Shown: piece after piece, positions 34,898 through 43,174 of the stretch
Position numbering within the stretch: the stretch's first letter is position 1
How the letters are laid out: each line of letters starts with the position of its first letter
Source of the DNA: JAWLEV01 sp046538105
GTDB lineage: Bacteria; Chloroflexota; Anaerolineae; UBA1429
Direction of reading: 5' to 3'
Assembly (NCBI GenBank): GCA_046538105.1
Contig: JBKHJO010000004.1
Coordinates: 24,176 to 88,175 of the forward strand
DNA: 64,000 nucleotides
The notes under the pieces: model-generated
Seen by the model: only the letters and a program-made list of their open reading frames with translations
Database searches by the model: none
Told to the model about the DNA's origin: nothing
Program-made: the position numbers and the translations under genes

Positions 34898-34926
34898 GCG
34901 GACTGTGGAAAAAGAGAGAAATTGGC

Positions 34927-35588
34927 TTAGAGCGTCAGACGCTCTCCAAAATGGGACTCCACCCATCTGGCATTTTCCTGTATAGACCGGCTACCGTCGA
35001 TAGTGAGCGTCTTGAGGCCCAGCCGTGCAGCCTGGGAGGCTGTATATCCGGCAAGGGCGATGTCGCGCCCCATCCAATGGTCAAAGGCCTGTTGGGGATC
35101 GGCACACTGGCGTAGAATTCGCTGTATCCAGGCCCCCGTTGCTGGTACATGCGGCGGTGAAAAGTTTTTTCGGGAAGCAACCAGATGGCTGGTGAGGGAG
35201 TAAAGAGTATCTCCTGTACGTAGCGGGGCAATAGGGCGGTTCCCTCGGCGAGGATCGGACGCGAGCGCGACATCTCCAGCAGATCGCTGACGCTCATCTC
35301 GAACTCGTCGGCATAGATGGCGAGTTGTTCCTCGAGCAGCGTGTCGGCGGGGCGCATCCAAAATCCTTCCCAATCCATCTCTGCGTAACTCTTGAAGATG
35401 GCATCGCAAAAACGGGATGTCTTCTCGGTCGGGCCCGGTTTTCTGTGTTCCTCGAACGGATTATCGCAGTGGTATACGTGCAGGTCACAAGTGTTACTCA
35501 GGCGTTCTGCTATGGATGTTTTACCCGTGCAGGTTCCGCCGCCCAGCCATAGGACATGGGCGGCCAGTTCCTGTGGGGACAGGCTCAA
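34927..35588 (-). pseudogene. P-loop kinase-like gene broken by a frameshift
   Basis: A P-loop kinase of about 220 residues split over two frames. The 5' part (from ATG 35588) has LWLGGGTCTGKTSIAERL and continues to FHRRMYQQRG. The sequence then loses family-like character, while an adjacent frame continues with WIQRILRQCADPQQAFDHWM and TLTIDGSRSIQENARWVESHF, the expected C-terminal half, ending at 34927. The switch falls at a run of five C (five G on the coding strand) at 35133-35137; one extra G restores a single frame. Either the gene is decayed or the homopolymer was miscounted in sequencing. The start overlaps the upstream PF10107 gene by 4 bases (ATGA). The natural substrate is unknown. 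Confidence 0.75.
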
Positions 35589-36091
35589 TCTTTTTCTCCC
35601 TCGCGATGCAGAATTTCGTAAGTCACTGCGCCTTTCTGGATGCAGTTTCTGACCCTTCGTTCTCTGGTGGAGAGCGTGGCGCTCTCGCCGCTTTTTACTT
35701 CTACAAATACGATCCTTTGGACATCTCCGTCACTGAGGCCATCGAAGACGATGAGATCCACCGGCGTGCCGATGAAGCGGGCATCTCGGGGATTGTAGGC
35801 AAAGTCGGGGAAAAAGGGCACCAGGTGCTCTGTGACCTTGCCCCGGATGACGGCCTGACTCCTCTCAATGGCGTCTTGTCGAATCCGCCGCTCTTCCCTT
35901 TCTCGCCAGGTGTGAAAAAGAATTCGCGCCCTGGCCTCTGCCTCTGACTCTTTTTCCTCTGCCCTCCAGCGTTCGAACAGCGCCTTTGCCCTATCCTCCA
36001 CCTGCTGTTTGGCCTGTGCATACTTGATCAGGAGGTAGATCAATCCTACCAGCGCGGCGAGAAGCAATATGGTAAGCACCTGTTCGAACAT
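35585..36091 (-). CDS. Holliday junction resolvase-like endonuclease (PF10107-type)
   Basis: A 168-residue protein with one N-terminal membrane segment (about 5-24), a charged helical stretch, and a C-terminal PD-(D/E)xK nuclease-like core: FIGTPVDLIVFDG followed by IVFVEVKSGESATLS. This matches the family annotated as endonuclease related to archaeal Holliday junction resolvase, although membrane anchoring makes a recombination role doubtful. It ends in an ATGA overlap with the following kinase gene. It is divergent from the SAM-riboswitch operon. Confidence 0.85.
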   Translation of the reverse strand: MFEQVLTILLLAALVGLIYLLIKYAQAKQQVEDRAKALFERWRAEEKESEAEARARILFHTWREREERRIRQDAIERSQAVIRGKVTEHLVPFFPDFAYNPRDARFIGTPVDLIVFDGLSDGDVQRIVFVEVKSGESATLSTRERRVRNCIQKGAVTYEILHREGEKD

Positions 36092-36118
36092 GGTTGGCTC
36101 TTTTTAGCCTCCCGACTC

Positions 36119-36147
36119 TTGACAGTCTCAACCTTCTATGATAACAT
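36119..36147 (+). promoter_or_regulatory. Promoter of the SAM-riboswitch operon
   Basis: TTGACA (36119-36124), 17-nt spacer, TAACAT (36142-36147). Predicted start near 36154, leaving about 36 nt before the riboswitch. Confidence 0.7.
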
Positions 36148-36189
36148 GGCTGCACTAGGTGAGCAATTCTCGCTCTTTTTTTTTGTGCA

Positions 36190-36305
36190 CTCTTATCCCG
36201 AGGGGTGGAGGGACCGGCCCTGCGAAATCCCGGCAACCTGAGGCGCTCGATGTAAGACCGCGTCAGGTGCCAAATCCGGCAGGCCGTTGGCCTGGAAGAT
36301 GAGAG
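36190..36305 (+). promoter_or_regulatory. SAM-I (S-box) riboswitch
   Basis: Textbook SAM-I aptamer of 116 nt. Stem P1 pairs CTCTTATC (36190-36197) with GATGAGAG (36298-36305). The P2 kink-turn region contains GAGGGGTGGAGGGA and TGCGAAA, the core has CCCGGCAACC, and the 3' half has GGTGCCAAATCCGGCAGG and TGGAAGATGAGAG. All highly conserved bases I know for this class are present. It lies directly before an intrinsic terminator and a methionine-cycle operon, so SAM binding should favour termination and switch the operon off. Confidence 0.95.
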
Positions 36306-36320
36306 GGGGGGCACTGATCG

Positions 36321-36349
36321 GTCTCCCTGCAAGGGAGACTCTTTTTTTT
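36321..36349 (+). terminator. Riboswitch-controlled intrinsic terminator
   Basis: GTCTCCCT (36321-36328), loop GCA, AGGGAGAC (36332-36339), then TC and eight T (36342-36349). It sits 15 nt after the aptamer and 32 nt before the first start codon: the expression platform of the SAM switch. Confidence 0.93.
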
Positions 36350-36381
36350 GGCTCTATGTATTATATTGGATGGTGCTGGCG

Positions 36382-37470
36382 ATGAGTTCGGAGGATAAAG
36401 AGGCGGCTTTTGAACCGAGATGGTTGCCTTTTGTCATAGGGGGACTACCATACAAAGATCCTGAAGCGGCGTGGCAGGCCATCCTTGAGCGGTTCCCCCA
36501 TATCCCAAACTGGCCACAGCTTCCGCGGCGGCACCGTCATGAAAATATGTATGTGCAGTTCAGTGAACGCTTTCCCGGAATCTCCATTGGCGAGCGGATA
36601 CGGGTCGTTTCTGGTGACGCATTAAGTGAGGGATTAAAACGCCTTTACCTGGCTTATCTGGAGGACGATTTAGACTATGGGAGGATGAGCGCCCCCTACG
36701 CCGCGGGGCTCGATCTGCTTCGCAGAGGGGAGGTGTCTTTTCCACGTACGCCGGTAGCCCTGAAGGGAGAGGTGACCGGACCGATAAGCTGGGGGTTAAC
36801 TGTGGTGGATGAGACGCAACGCCCCATCCTCTACGAGGAGGTGCTGGCAGACGCGGTAAGCAAGCACCTGCGGCTGAAGGCGGCCTGGCAAGAACGGGAG
36901 ATACGTAAAAAGGCACCCGAGTCCATCATGATCATTAATGAACCCTATATGGCTTCTTTTGGCTCTTCCTTTGTCTCGCTCAGTCAGTCCCAGGTTGTCA
37001 AGTTACTTGTCGAAGTGTTTACAGACCTGGAGGGGCTCAAGGGGGTGCATTGTTGCGGTAACGCGGATTGGGGTCTTATTCTGCGCACTCCTATAGACCT
37101 CATCAGTTTTGATGCCTATGAGTATATGGAGAATCTATCCCTCTATGCGGAGGAGATCGATGATTTCCTCCAGGCGGGGGGTATGATGGCCTGGGGCATC
37201 GTACCAGCAGGAGTGGCCTCGGAAAACGAGACAGCGGAGACGCTTGTGGCCCGTTTGCATGAGGGAATAGAGCAACTCGTTGAAGCGGGAGTGTCCGAGG
37301 AGGCGATCCTCCAGAGAGGTTTCGTGACGCCCTCTTGCGGGCTTGGCTCCCTGGCACCCAGATTGGTCGATCACATTTTGGATCTTACCGTGGCCGTGTC
37401 TCGCGAGATGCGTGCTCGCCATGTCGAGGTGGAGGTCGTTGAGGATCACGACCAGGAGGACGAGGAGTAG
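36382..37470 (+). CDS. Short MetE-like methionine synthase (core MetE family)
   Basis: A 362-residue protein matching only the C-terminal catalytic barrel of cobalamin-independent methionine synthase (full MetE is about 750). Zinc-ligand candidates are the H-x-C of GVHCCGNADW (about 223-225) and the Cys of TPSCGLGSL (about 319), with an acidic residue in ISFDAYEY. Other signatures are GGLPYKDPEAAW, RHENMYVQFSE, GEVTGPIS and WGIVPAG. Stand-alone core MetE enzymes in other bacteria and archaea take the methyl group from a methylated corrinoid rather than folate; which donor is used here is unknown. The SAM-I riboswitch upstream strongly supports methionine synthesis. GGATGGTG precedes ATG 36382; another ATG at 36370 lacks a ribosome-binding site. 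Confidence 0.8.
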   Translation: MSSEDKEAAFEPRWLPFVIGGLPYKDPEAAWQAILERFPHIPNWPQLPRRHRHENMYVQFSERFPGISIGERIRVVSGDALSEGLKRLYLAYLEDDLDYGRMSAPYAAGLDLLRRGEVSFPRTPVALKGEVTGPISWGLTVVDETQRPILYEEVLADAVSKHLRLKAAWQEREIRKKAPESIMIINEPYMASFGSSFVSLSQSQVVKLLVEVFTDLEGLKGVHCCGNADWGLILRTPIDLISFDAYEYMENLSLYAEEIDDFLQAGGMMAWGIVPAGVASENETAETLVARLHEGIEQLVEAGVSEEAILQRGFVTPSCGLGSLAPRLVDHILDLTVAVSREMRARHVEVEVVEDHDQEDEE

Positions 37471-37486
37471 GTAAAGGAGAAGCATT

Positions 37487-38452
37487 TTGAGTATACTTGT
37501 CGTAGGCTCTGTGGCCCTGGATGATATTCAGACGCCGTTTGGGAAGCGTACCGGGATGCTGGGGGGTGCATGTGTCTACTTTGCATCGGCCGCCAGTTTA
37601 TATACCTCTGTTGGCGTCGTCGGTGTGGTAGGGGAAGATTTTCCACGGCGTCATATCGACTTTCTCTCCTCGCGGGATGTGGATGTGCGAGGACTACAGA
37701 TCGTGGAGGGAGAGACGTTTTTGTGGGCAGGTCGTTATGGAGAAGATTTGGGCGATGCGGAGACGCTGGATACGCAACTCAACGTCTTTGCGGGTTTCCA
37801 CCCCGTGATCCCCGGCGATCTTTGTGAGGCGGATAGCGTGTTTCTGGCCAATATCGACCCCGATCTACAATTAGAGGTTTTGGAGCAGATGGATGCGCCT
37901 CGTTTGACAGCCCTCGACTCTATGAACTTTTGGATCTCTTCTAAAAGGGACTCTTTGACACGCGTCTTGTCTCAAGTCGATCTCGTGTTATTGAATGAGA
38001 GCGAGGTCCGACAGTTTGCGGAGGAACCCAATCTTCTGCTTGCCGCGCAGCAAATCCTCGATCTGGGGCCAAAGGCATTGGTCGTCAAACGGGGGGGCTA
38101 TGGGGCCATGCTTGTGGCACAGGGGCAGCGTCTTGAGGAAAGGTACTTTTTCGTGCCCGCCTATCCCTCGGAGAATGTCATCGATCCTACGGGGGCGGGG
38201 GATACCTTTGCGGCGGGATTTATGGGCTATCTGGACAGGGAAAAAGACTTTTCTCTGGGATCCCTGCGGCAAGCGATCGTTCACGGGGCTGTGGTTGCCT
38301 CTTTTACAGTTGAGGATTTCAGTATAGATGGGCTGCGCGATCTGTCTATGGACGACATTCAAGAAAGATATGAGATTCTTCGGTGTCTGACCTATTTCGA
38401 GCCGATGTCGGAGACGCGGTGTAAAAGGGTTCAGCGTTCTTTGATAGATTGA
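37487..38452 (+). CDS. PfkB family carbohydrate/nucleoside kinase
   Basis: A 321-residue ribokinase-fold kinase with MLGGACVYFASAAS near the N-terminus and the anion-hole motif DPTGAGDTFAAGF near the C-terminus. The start is TTG 37487, with AAAGGAG 7 nt before it. The position between a methionine synthase and S-adenosylhomocysteinase, inside a SAM-riboswitch operon, suggests that it removes adenosine released by the latter (adenosine kinase). This is inference from context; sequence alone does not fix the substrate. It begins 16 bp after the MetE-like gene. Confidence 0.85.
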   Translation: MSILVVGSVALDDIQTPFGKRTGMLGGACVYFASAASLYTSVGVVGVVGEDFPRRHIDFLSSRDVDVRGLQIVEGETFLWAGRYGEDLGDAETLDTQLNVFAGFHPVIPGDLCEADSVFLANIDPDLQLEVLEQMDAPRLTALDSMNFWISSKRDSLTRVLSQVDLVLLNESEVRQFAEEPNLLLAAQQILDLGPKALVVKRGGYGAMLVAQGQRLEERYFFVPAYPSENVIDPTGAGDTFAAGFMGYLDREKDFSLGSLRQAIVHGAVVASFTVEDFSIDGLRDLSMDDIQERYEILRCLTYFEPMSETRCKRVQRSLID

Positions 38453-38577
38453 AGCGGAGGCCATTCAGGGAAGATGTTTTTGTTGATGGAAGCATGCTAA
38501 AGGTGTAGAGCATCTTTTCTTCCGGTCACCCTGAAAAAAGACGGTAGATAACAGAGTATTCTTGAAAGGAATGATAG

Positions 38578-39840
38578 GTGGACAAAGCATATGATGTAGC
38601 GGATATAAGTCTCGCCGCGCAGGGCATGTCGCGCATTGGGTGGGCAGAGCGGGAGATGCCCGTGCTCCGTCTGATTCGGCAGAGGTTTCGGAAAGAGCGT
38701 CCTCTGGAGGGTATTCGCATTGGGGCCTGCCTGCATGTGACGACAGAGACAGCAAATCTGGTGCGTACTCTTGTGGCAGGAGGAGCCGAGGTGGCTCTTT
38801 GTGCTTCCAATCCCCTCTCCACGCAGGACGATGTGGCTGCGGCATTGGTCTCCGAGTTTGACGTGTCGGTTTTCGCCATCAAGGGGGAGGATAAGGAGAC
38901 ATATTATGATCATCTCTCCTCCGTCGTCGATCACCGTCCCCAGTTGACCATGGATGACGGCGCGGATCTGGTCTCTATGCTGCATCAGTCACGGCGAGAG
39001 ATGCTGCCCCATCTGCTGGGAGGAAGCGAGGAGACGACCACGGGCGTCATCCGTTTGCGTGCACTGCAGAAGCAAGGCAAACTCGAATATCCCATCATCG
39101 CCGTAAATGATGCCGATACCAAACACCTGTTCGATAATCGCTATGGGACGGGCCAGAGCACCATAGACGGTGTCGTCCGCGCCACCAACGTACTTTTGGC
39201 GGGGAAAACCTTTGTGGTCTGTGGTTATGGATGGTGCAGCAGAGGTATTGCCATGCGGGCCGAGGGGATGGGAGCCAACGTCATCGTGACCGAGGTCGAT
39301 CCCTTGCGCGCCTTGCAGGCGGTCATGGATGGATACCGCGTGATGCCCATGTTGGAGGCTGCTCCCCTGGGAGATATATTTGTGAGTTCTACGGGGGATC
39401 TCAACGTCATGGACGTTCCACACTTCCAGCGCATGAGAGATGGCGCGATTCTGGCCAACTCTGGACACTTTAACGTGGAGATCAATCTTGAGGCTCTGAA
39501 AGATATGGCCTCTGAGGTCTCACAACCCCGAGAATTGGTAAAGGCGTACACCTTGGAAGATGGTCGTCGTATCTATGTTCTGGCCGAGGGGCGTCTGGTG
39601 AATCTTGCTGCTGCCGAGGGGCATCCCTCCGCTGTCATGGATATGTCCTTTGCCAACCAAGCACTCTGTGCCGAGTATATGGTGCAAAACCATCAGGAAT
39701 TGGAGCAGGAGGTCTATCCTGTGCCCGGCGATATCGACCGTAAGGTTGCCCATCTAAAGTTGGAGGCTATGGATGTCGAGATCGATGTTTTGACGGAGGA
39801 GCAGGAAGCATATCTCTCTTCATGGGAACTGGGTACTTAG
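38578..39840 (+). CDS. ahcY: Adenosylhomocysteinase
   Basis: A complete 420-residue S-adenosylhomocysteine hydrolase, which converts SAH to homocysteine and adenosine using bound NAD. It shows HVTTETANLVRTLVAGGAEV, the substrate-binding NDADTKHLFDNRYGTGQS, the NAD loop VVCGYGWCSRGIAMRA, and SGHFNVEI. The start is GTG 38578 with AAAGGA 8 nt upstream. It lies 125 bp after the PfkB kinase gene; that gap shows no promoter or terminator I would trust. Its product homocysteine feeds the MetE-like enzyme. Confidence 0.97.
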   Translation: MDKAYDVADISLAAQGMSRIGWAEREMPVLRLIRQRFRKERPLEGIRIGACLHVTTETANLVRTLVAGGAEVALCASNPLSTQDDVAAALVSEFDVSVFAIKGEDKETYYDHLSSVVDHRPQLTMDDGADLVSMLHQSRREMLPHLLGGSEETTTGVIRLRALQKQGKLEYPIIAVNDADTKHLFDNRYGTGQSTIDGVVRATNVLLAGKTFVVCGYGWCSRGIAMRAEGMGANVIVTEVDPLRALQAVMDGYRVMPMLEAAPLGDIFVSSTGDLNVMDVPHFQRMRDGAILANSGHFNVEINLEALKDMASEVSQPRELVKAYTLEDGRRIYVLAEGRLVNLAAAEGHPSAVMDMSFANQALCAEYMVQNHQELEQEVYPVPGDIDRKVAHLKLEAMDVEIDVLTEEQEAYLSSWELGT

Positions 39841-39887
39841 GCTTTGGAATGCGGGCATGTGGGAGAGATCTGTAATCTGTTGAAAGG

Positions 39888-41111
39888 ATGAACGGTAACA
39901 CAATGTATAATTTTATGAATTCGCCCCGTTTCTTCTTTACTTCCGAGTCGGTGTCGGAAGGGCATCCGGACAAGGTTTGCGATCAGATATCCGATGCCGT
40001 CCTAGATGCCATCTATGCCCAGGACCCTTATGGCCGTGTTGCCTGCGAGTGTGCAGCAACCACGGGGCTCGTCCTCGTTGCGGGTGAGATCACCACGTCC
40101 TGCTATGTAGAAATTCCCTCCGTTGTTCGGGATACTATCAAAGAGATCGGCTATATCTCCAGCGATTATGGTTTCGATTATCAGACGTGTGGTGTCATTT
40201 CCTCTATTCATGAGCAATCCGCCGATATCGCCCGAGGTGTTGATGAGGCCCAGGAAGTGAGAGAGGAGCAGATGAACGACGCGGAGATCGAAATGGTGGG
40301 GGCTGGTGATCAGGGGATGATGTTTGGTTATGCCTGTACTGAGACAGACGAACTTATGCCCATGCCCATCATGTTGGCTCATGCTTTGGTAAAACGCCTG
40401 GCCACCGTGCGCAAGGATGGCAGTCTGGATTATCTACGTCCCGACGGGAAATCCCAGGTCACTGTGGAGTACCGATACGGTGAGCCGGTGCGGGTGGATG
40501 CCATCGTGATCGCTGCCCAGCATGCACCCAACGTCAAGCAAGAGCGCATTGAGGTGGACATTATAGAGCACGTGGTGCGTGAGGTGGTCCCCGAGCATAT
40601 GTTGGACGAGGACACCGAGTATTATATTAACAGTACGGGGCGTTTTGTGATCGGCGGCCCCATGGGAGATTCGGGACTCACGGGGCGTAAGATCATGGTC
40701 GACACCTATGGTGGGATGATTCCCCACGGAGGCGGCGCTTTTTCGGGGAAGGATCCCACCAAGGTGGATCGTTCCGCCTCCTATGCTACCCGTTGGGCGG
40801 CCAAGAACGTCGTGGCTGCCGGGTTGGCCGAGCGTTGTCAGATTCAGGTGGCCTATACCATAGGAGTTGCCAAGCCAGTGTCAATCAACGTTGAGACCTT
40901 TGGCACGGGTGAAATTTCGGACGTCAAGATAGGGGATCTGATACGCGCTCACTTTGATTTTCGGCCGGGGGCTATCATACGCGATCTCCGTCTGCGACGC
41001 CCTATATATGGTCCCACGGCGGCCTATGGCCACTTTGGACGCACGGATATCGATGCGCCATGGGAGAGGACGGACCGTGCCGGGGCGCTGCGAGAGGACA
41101 GCGGCTTGTAG
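39888..41111 (+). CDS. metK: S-adenosylmethionine synthetase
   Basis: A complete 407-residue MetK, making SAM from methionine and ATP. Motifs are FFTSESVSEGHPDKVCDQIS, GAGDQGMMFGYA, TGRFVIGGPMGDSGLTGRKI, and GGGAFSGKDPTKVDRSASY. The first ATG (39888) directly abuts AAAGG; ATG 39903 is an alternative with a distant site, and the family core starts shortly after either. It closes the methyl cycle encoded by this operon: homocysteine to methionine to SAM to SAH and back. The gene for the GDP-sugar reductase follows on the same strand. Confidence 0.97.
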   Translation: MNGNTMYNFMNSPRFFFTSESVSEGHPDKVCDQISDAVLDAIYAQDPYGRVACECAATTGLVLVAGEITTSCYVEIPSVVRDTIKEIGYISSDYGFDYQTCGVISSIHEQSADIARGVDEAQEVREEQMNDAEIEMVGAGDQGMMFGYACTETDELMPMPIMLAHALVKRLATVRKDGSLDYLRPDGKSQVTVEYRYGEPVRVDAIVIAAQHAPNVKQERIEVDIIEHVVREVVPEHMLDEDTEYYINSTGRFVIGGPMGDSGLTGRKIMVDTYGGMIPHGGGAFSGKDPTKVDRSASYATRWAAKNVVAAGLAERCQIQVAYTIGVAKPVSINVETFGTGEISDVKIGDLIRAHFDFRPGAIIRDLRLRRPIYGPTAAYGHFGRTDIDAPWERTDRAGALREDSGL

Positions 41112-41174
41112 ATTACGTTATGGCAGAATGGCTTGGCTGATTCTGCTGTAAGCATTAGAGAAAGGTGGCATACA

Positions 41175-42140
41175 CTGCGCGCACTAATCACGGGTATTAT
41201 GGGGTTTGCGGGAAGTCATTTGACCGATCATTTATTGGAGCATGGGGGCGCTGAAAGCGTCTTTGGTGTGGCTCTGCCGACGGATAACAGACGGAATATC
41301 CGTCACATCGAGTCGCAGATAACATTATATGAGATGGACTTGAGCGACTATGATGCGGTGGAGGATATGATCGCGTCCACCGCACCCGATCATATCTTTC
41401 ATCTGGCGGCTCAGGCATCGGTGGAGCGTGCCTGGAAGGATCCCTCAGGGACGCTCGTCAACAATATCAATGCGGAGTTGAATATCCTGCGCGCTGTTGT
41501 CGCCTGTGATCTGGCGCCCAAAATCCTGGTAGTGGGGTCGGCAGATGAATACGGGCTGGTAGCGACCAAGGATCTTCCTGCGGATGAGGAGACTCCTTTG
41601 CGTCCGCTCAATCCCTATGCGGTAAGCAAGATCGCTCAGGACTATTTGGGATATCAGTATTTTCTCAGTCACGGGCTTTATGTGGTGCGCGTTCGTCCCT
41701 TTAATCATACAGGGCCGCGACAGGGGTTGGGATTCGTGGTGCCCGACTTTTGTCGGCAGATCGTGATGATCGAGAATGGCTGTCAGGAACCAGTCATGCG
41801 TGTGGGCAACCTATCGGCTCAACGGGATTTTAGCGACGTGCGCGATGTGGTGCGGGCCTACCACCTGGCCCTCTCCAAAGGGGAACCGGGACAGGTTTAT
41901 AATGTTGGGTCGTCTCGGGCCTATTCCATGCGTGAGGTCCTCAATATGTTGTTGTCGTTGAGCGAGGTCGAGATAAAGGTGGAGCAGGATCCGGAGCGTA
42001 TGCGTCCCAGTGACGTGCCGGTGTTGGTCTGCGATACGAGGCATTTTGCCAGGACGACGGGGTGGGAGATCCGCTATAGATTAGAAGAGACGCTGCGCGA
42101 TACGTTGGCGTATTGGCGAGATCGCCTCGCAGGCGAATAA
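41175..42140 (+). CDS. NAD(P)-dependent GDP-sugar epimerase/reductase (RMD-like)
   Basis: A 321-residue extended short-chain dehydrogenase. The N-terminal GxxGxxG is TGIMGFAGSHL, the catalytic pair is YAVSK, and VRPFNHTGPRQGLGFVVPDF is typical of GDP-6-deoxy-4-keto-mannose reductase (RMD). With GMD next door it likely makes GDP-D-rhamnose. The start is unusual: MRALITG homology begins at a CTG (41175) with AAAGGTGG 6 nt upstream; the only other in-frame start is TTG 41133, with no ribosome-binding site. Confidence 0.82.
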   Translation: MRALITGIMGFAGSHLTDHLLEHGGAESVFGVALPTDNRRNIRHIESQITLYEMDLSDYDAVEDMIASTAPDHIFHLAAQASVERAWKDPSGTLVNNINAELNILRAVVACDLAPKILVVGSADEYGLVATKDLPADEETPLRPLNPYAVSKIAQDYLGYQYFLSHGLYVVRVRPFNHTGPRQGLGFVVPDFCRQIVMIENGCQEPVMRVGNLSAQRDFSDVRDVVRAYHLALSKGEPGQVYNVGSSRAYSMREVLNMLLSLSEVEIKVEQDPERMRPSDVPVLVCDTRHFARTTGWEIRYRLEETLRDTLAYWRDRLAGE

Positions 42141-42153
42141 GGGGGAAAACGAC

Positions 42154-43143
42154 GTGAGGAAGACGGCCCTTATCACGGGCATCACGGGGCAGGATGGGTC
42201 ATATCTGGCCGAGTTCCTGTTGAAAAAGGGATATGAGGTGGTGGGCATGGTGCGCCGGGCCAGCACGCCTCATTTTCAGCGCATCGAACATATTATGGAT
42301 AGGGTGACGCTGGTACAGGGCGATCTCCTGGACCAGGTTTCCCTGATAGAGATATTGCAGGATTATGAACCGGATGAAGCATATAATCTGGCGGCTCAAT
42401 CCTTTGTGCCCACCTCGTGGGCGGAACCCGTGCTGACGGCCGAGTTCACAGGGCTCGGCGTCACGCGAATGCTGGATGCGGTTCGCCTGGTGGATCCCTC
42501 CATCCGTTTCTACCAGGCAAGCAGCAGTGAGATGTTTGGCAAAGTGCGCGAGGTACCACAGCGGGAGACCACGCCCTTTTATCCGCGAAGCCCCTATGGT
42601 GTGGCCAAGGTCTACGGGCACTGGATCACGGTGAACTATCGTGAGAGTTATGACCTATTTGCCGTATCTGGGATCCTGTTCAACCATGAGTCGCCCCGAC
42701 GCGGGCTGGAGTTCGTCACCCGCAAGGTGACTTATAATGTGGCCAAGATAAAGTTGGGTCTGGCCGACGAGTTGCCCATGGGAAACCTGGACTCTATGCG
42801 CGATTGGGGTTTTGCGGGAGATTATGTGCGTGCCATGTGGCTTATGCTTCAGCAAGATAACCCCACCGATTTCGTCGTCGCTACGGGCGTGCGGCACTCT
42901 ATTCGCGAATTATTGGATGTGGCATTCGGCTATGTAGATCTGGATTATGAGGATTATGTGACCGTTGATCCCCGCTTTTTGCGGCCGGCGGACGTTATAG
43001 ATTTGGTGGGGGATGCTTCCAAGGCACGCCGCGAACTGGGCTGGGAGCCGGAGGTGACCTTTGAAGAGTTGATCCGCATGATGGTGGATCACGATCTTGA
43101 AGTGATAAAAACAAAGTTGGAGATGGGCGAGACGATCATCTGA
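42154..43143 (+). CDS. gmd: GDP-mannose 4,6-dehydratase
   Basis: A 329-residue GMD, converting GDP-D-mannose to GDP-4-keto-6-deoxy-D-mannose. Signatures are ALITGITGQDGSYLAEFLL, YNLAAQSFVPTSW, ASSSEMFGKV, SPYGVAKVYGHW and FNHESPRRG. The GTG start has AAGGGGGA upstream. It directly follows the RMD-like reductase, and phosphohexomutase comes next, giving most of the route to GDP-deoxyhexose. Confidence 0.95.
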   Translation: MRKTALITGITGQDGSYLAEFLLKKGYEVVGMVRRASTPHFQRIEHIMDRVTLVQGDLLDQVSLIEILQDYEPDEAYNLAAQSFVPTSWAEPVLTAEFTGLGVTRMLDAVRLVDPSIRFYQASSSEMFGKVREVPQRETTPFYPRSPYGVAKVYGHWITVNYRESYDLFAVSGILFNHESPRRGLEFVTRKVTYNVAKIKLGLADELPMGNLDSMRDWGFAGDYVRAMWLMLQQDNPTDFVVATGVRHSIRELLDVAFGYVDLDYEDYVTVDPRFLRPADVIDLVGDASKARRELGWEPEVTFEELIRMMVDHDLEVIKTKLEMGETII

Positions 43144-43174
43144 CCCCTATGATACTTGGCAAAGGAGAGAAAGG

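Noticed and set aside
34927..35409. Second frame treated as a separate gene
   Set aside because: Only its C-terminal half resembles a protein, and it completes the upstream kinase frame; a frameshift explains it better.
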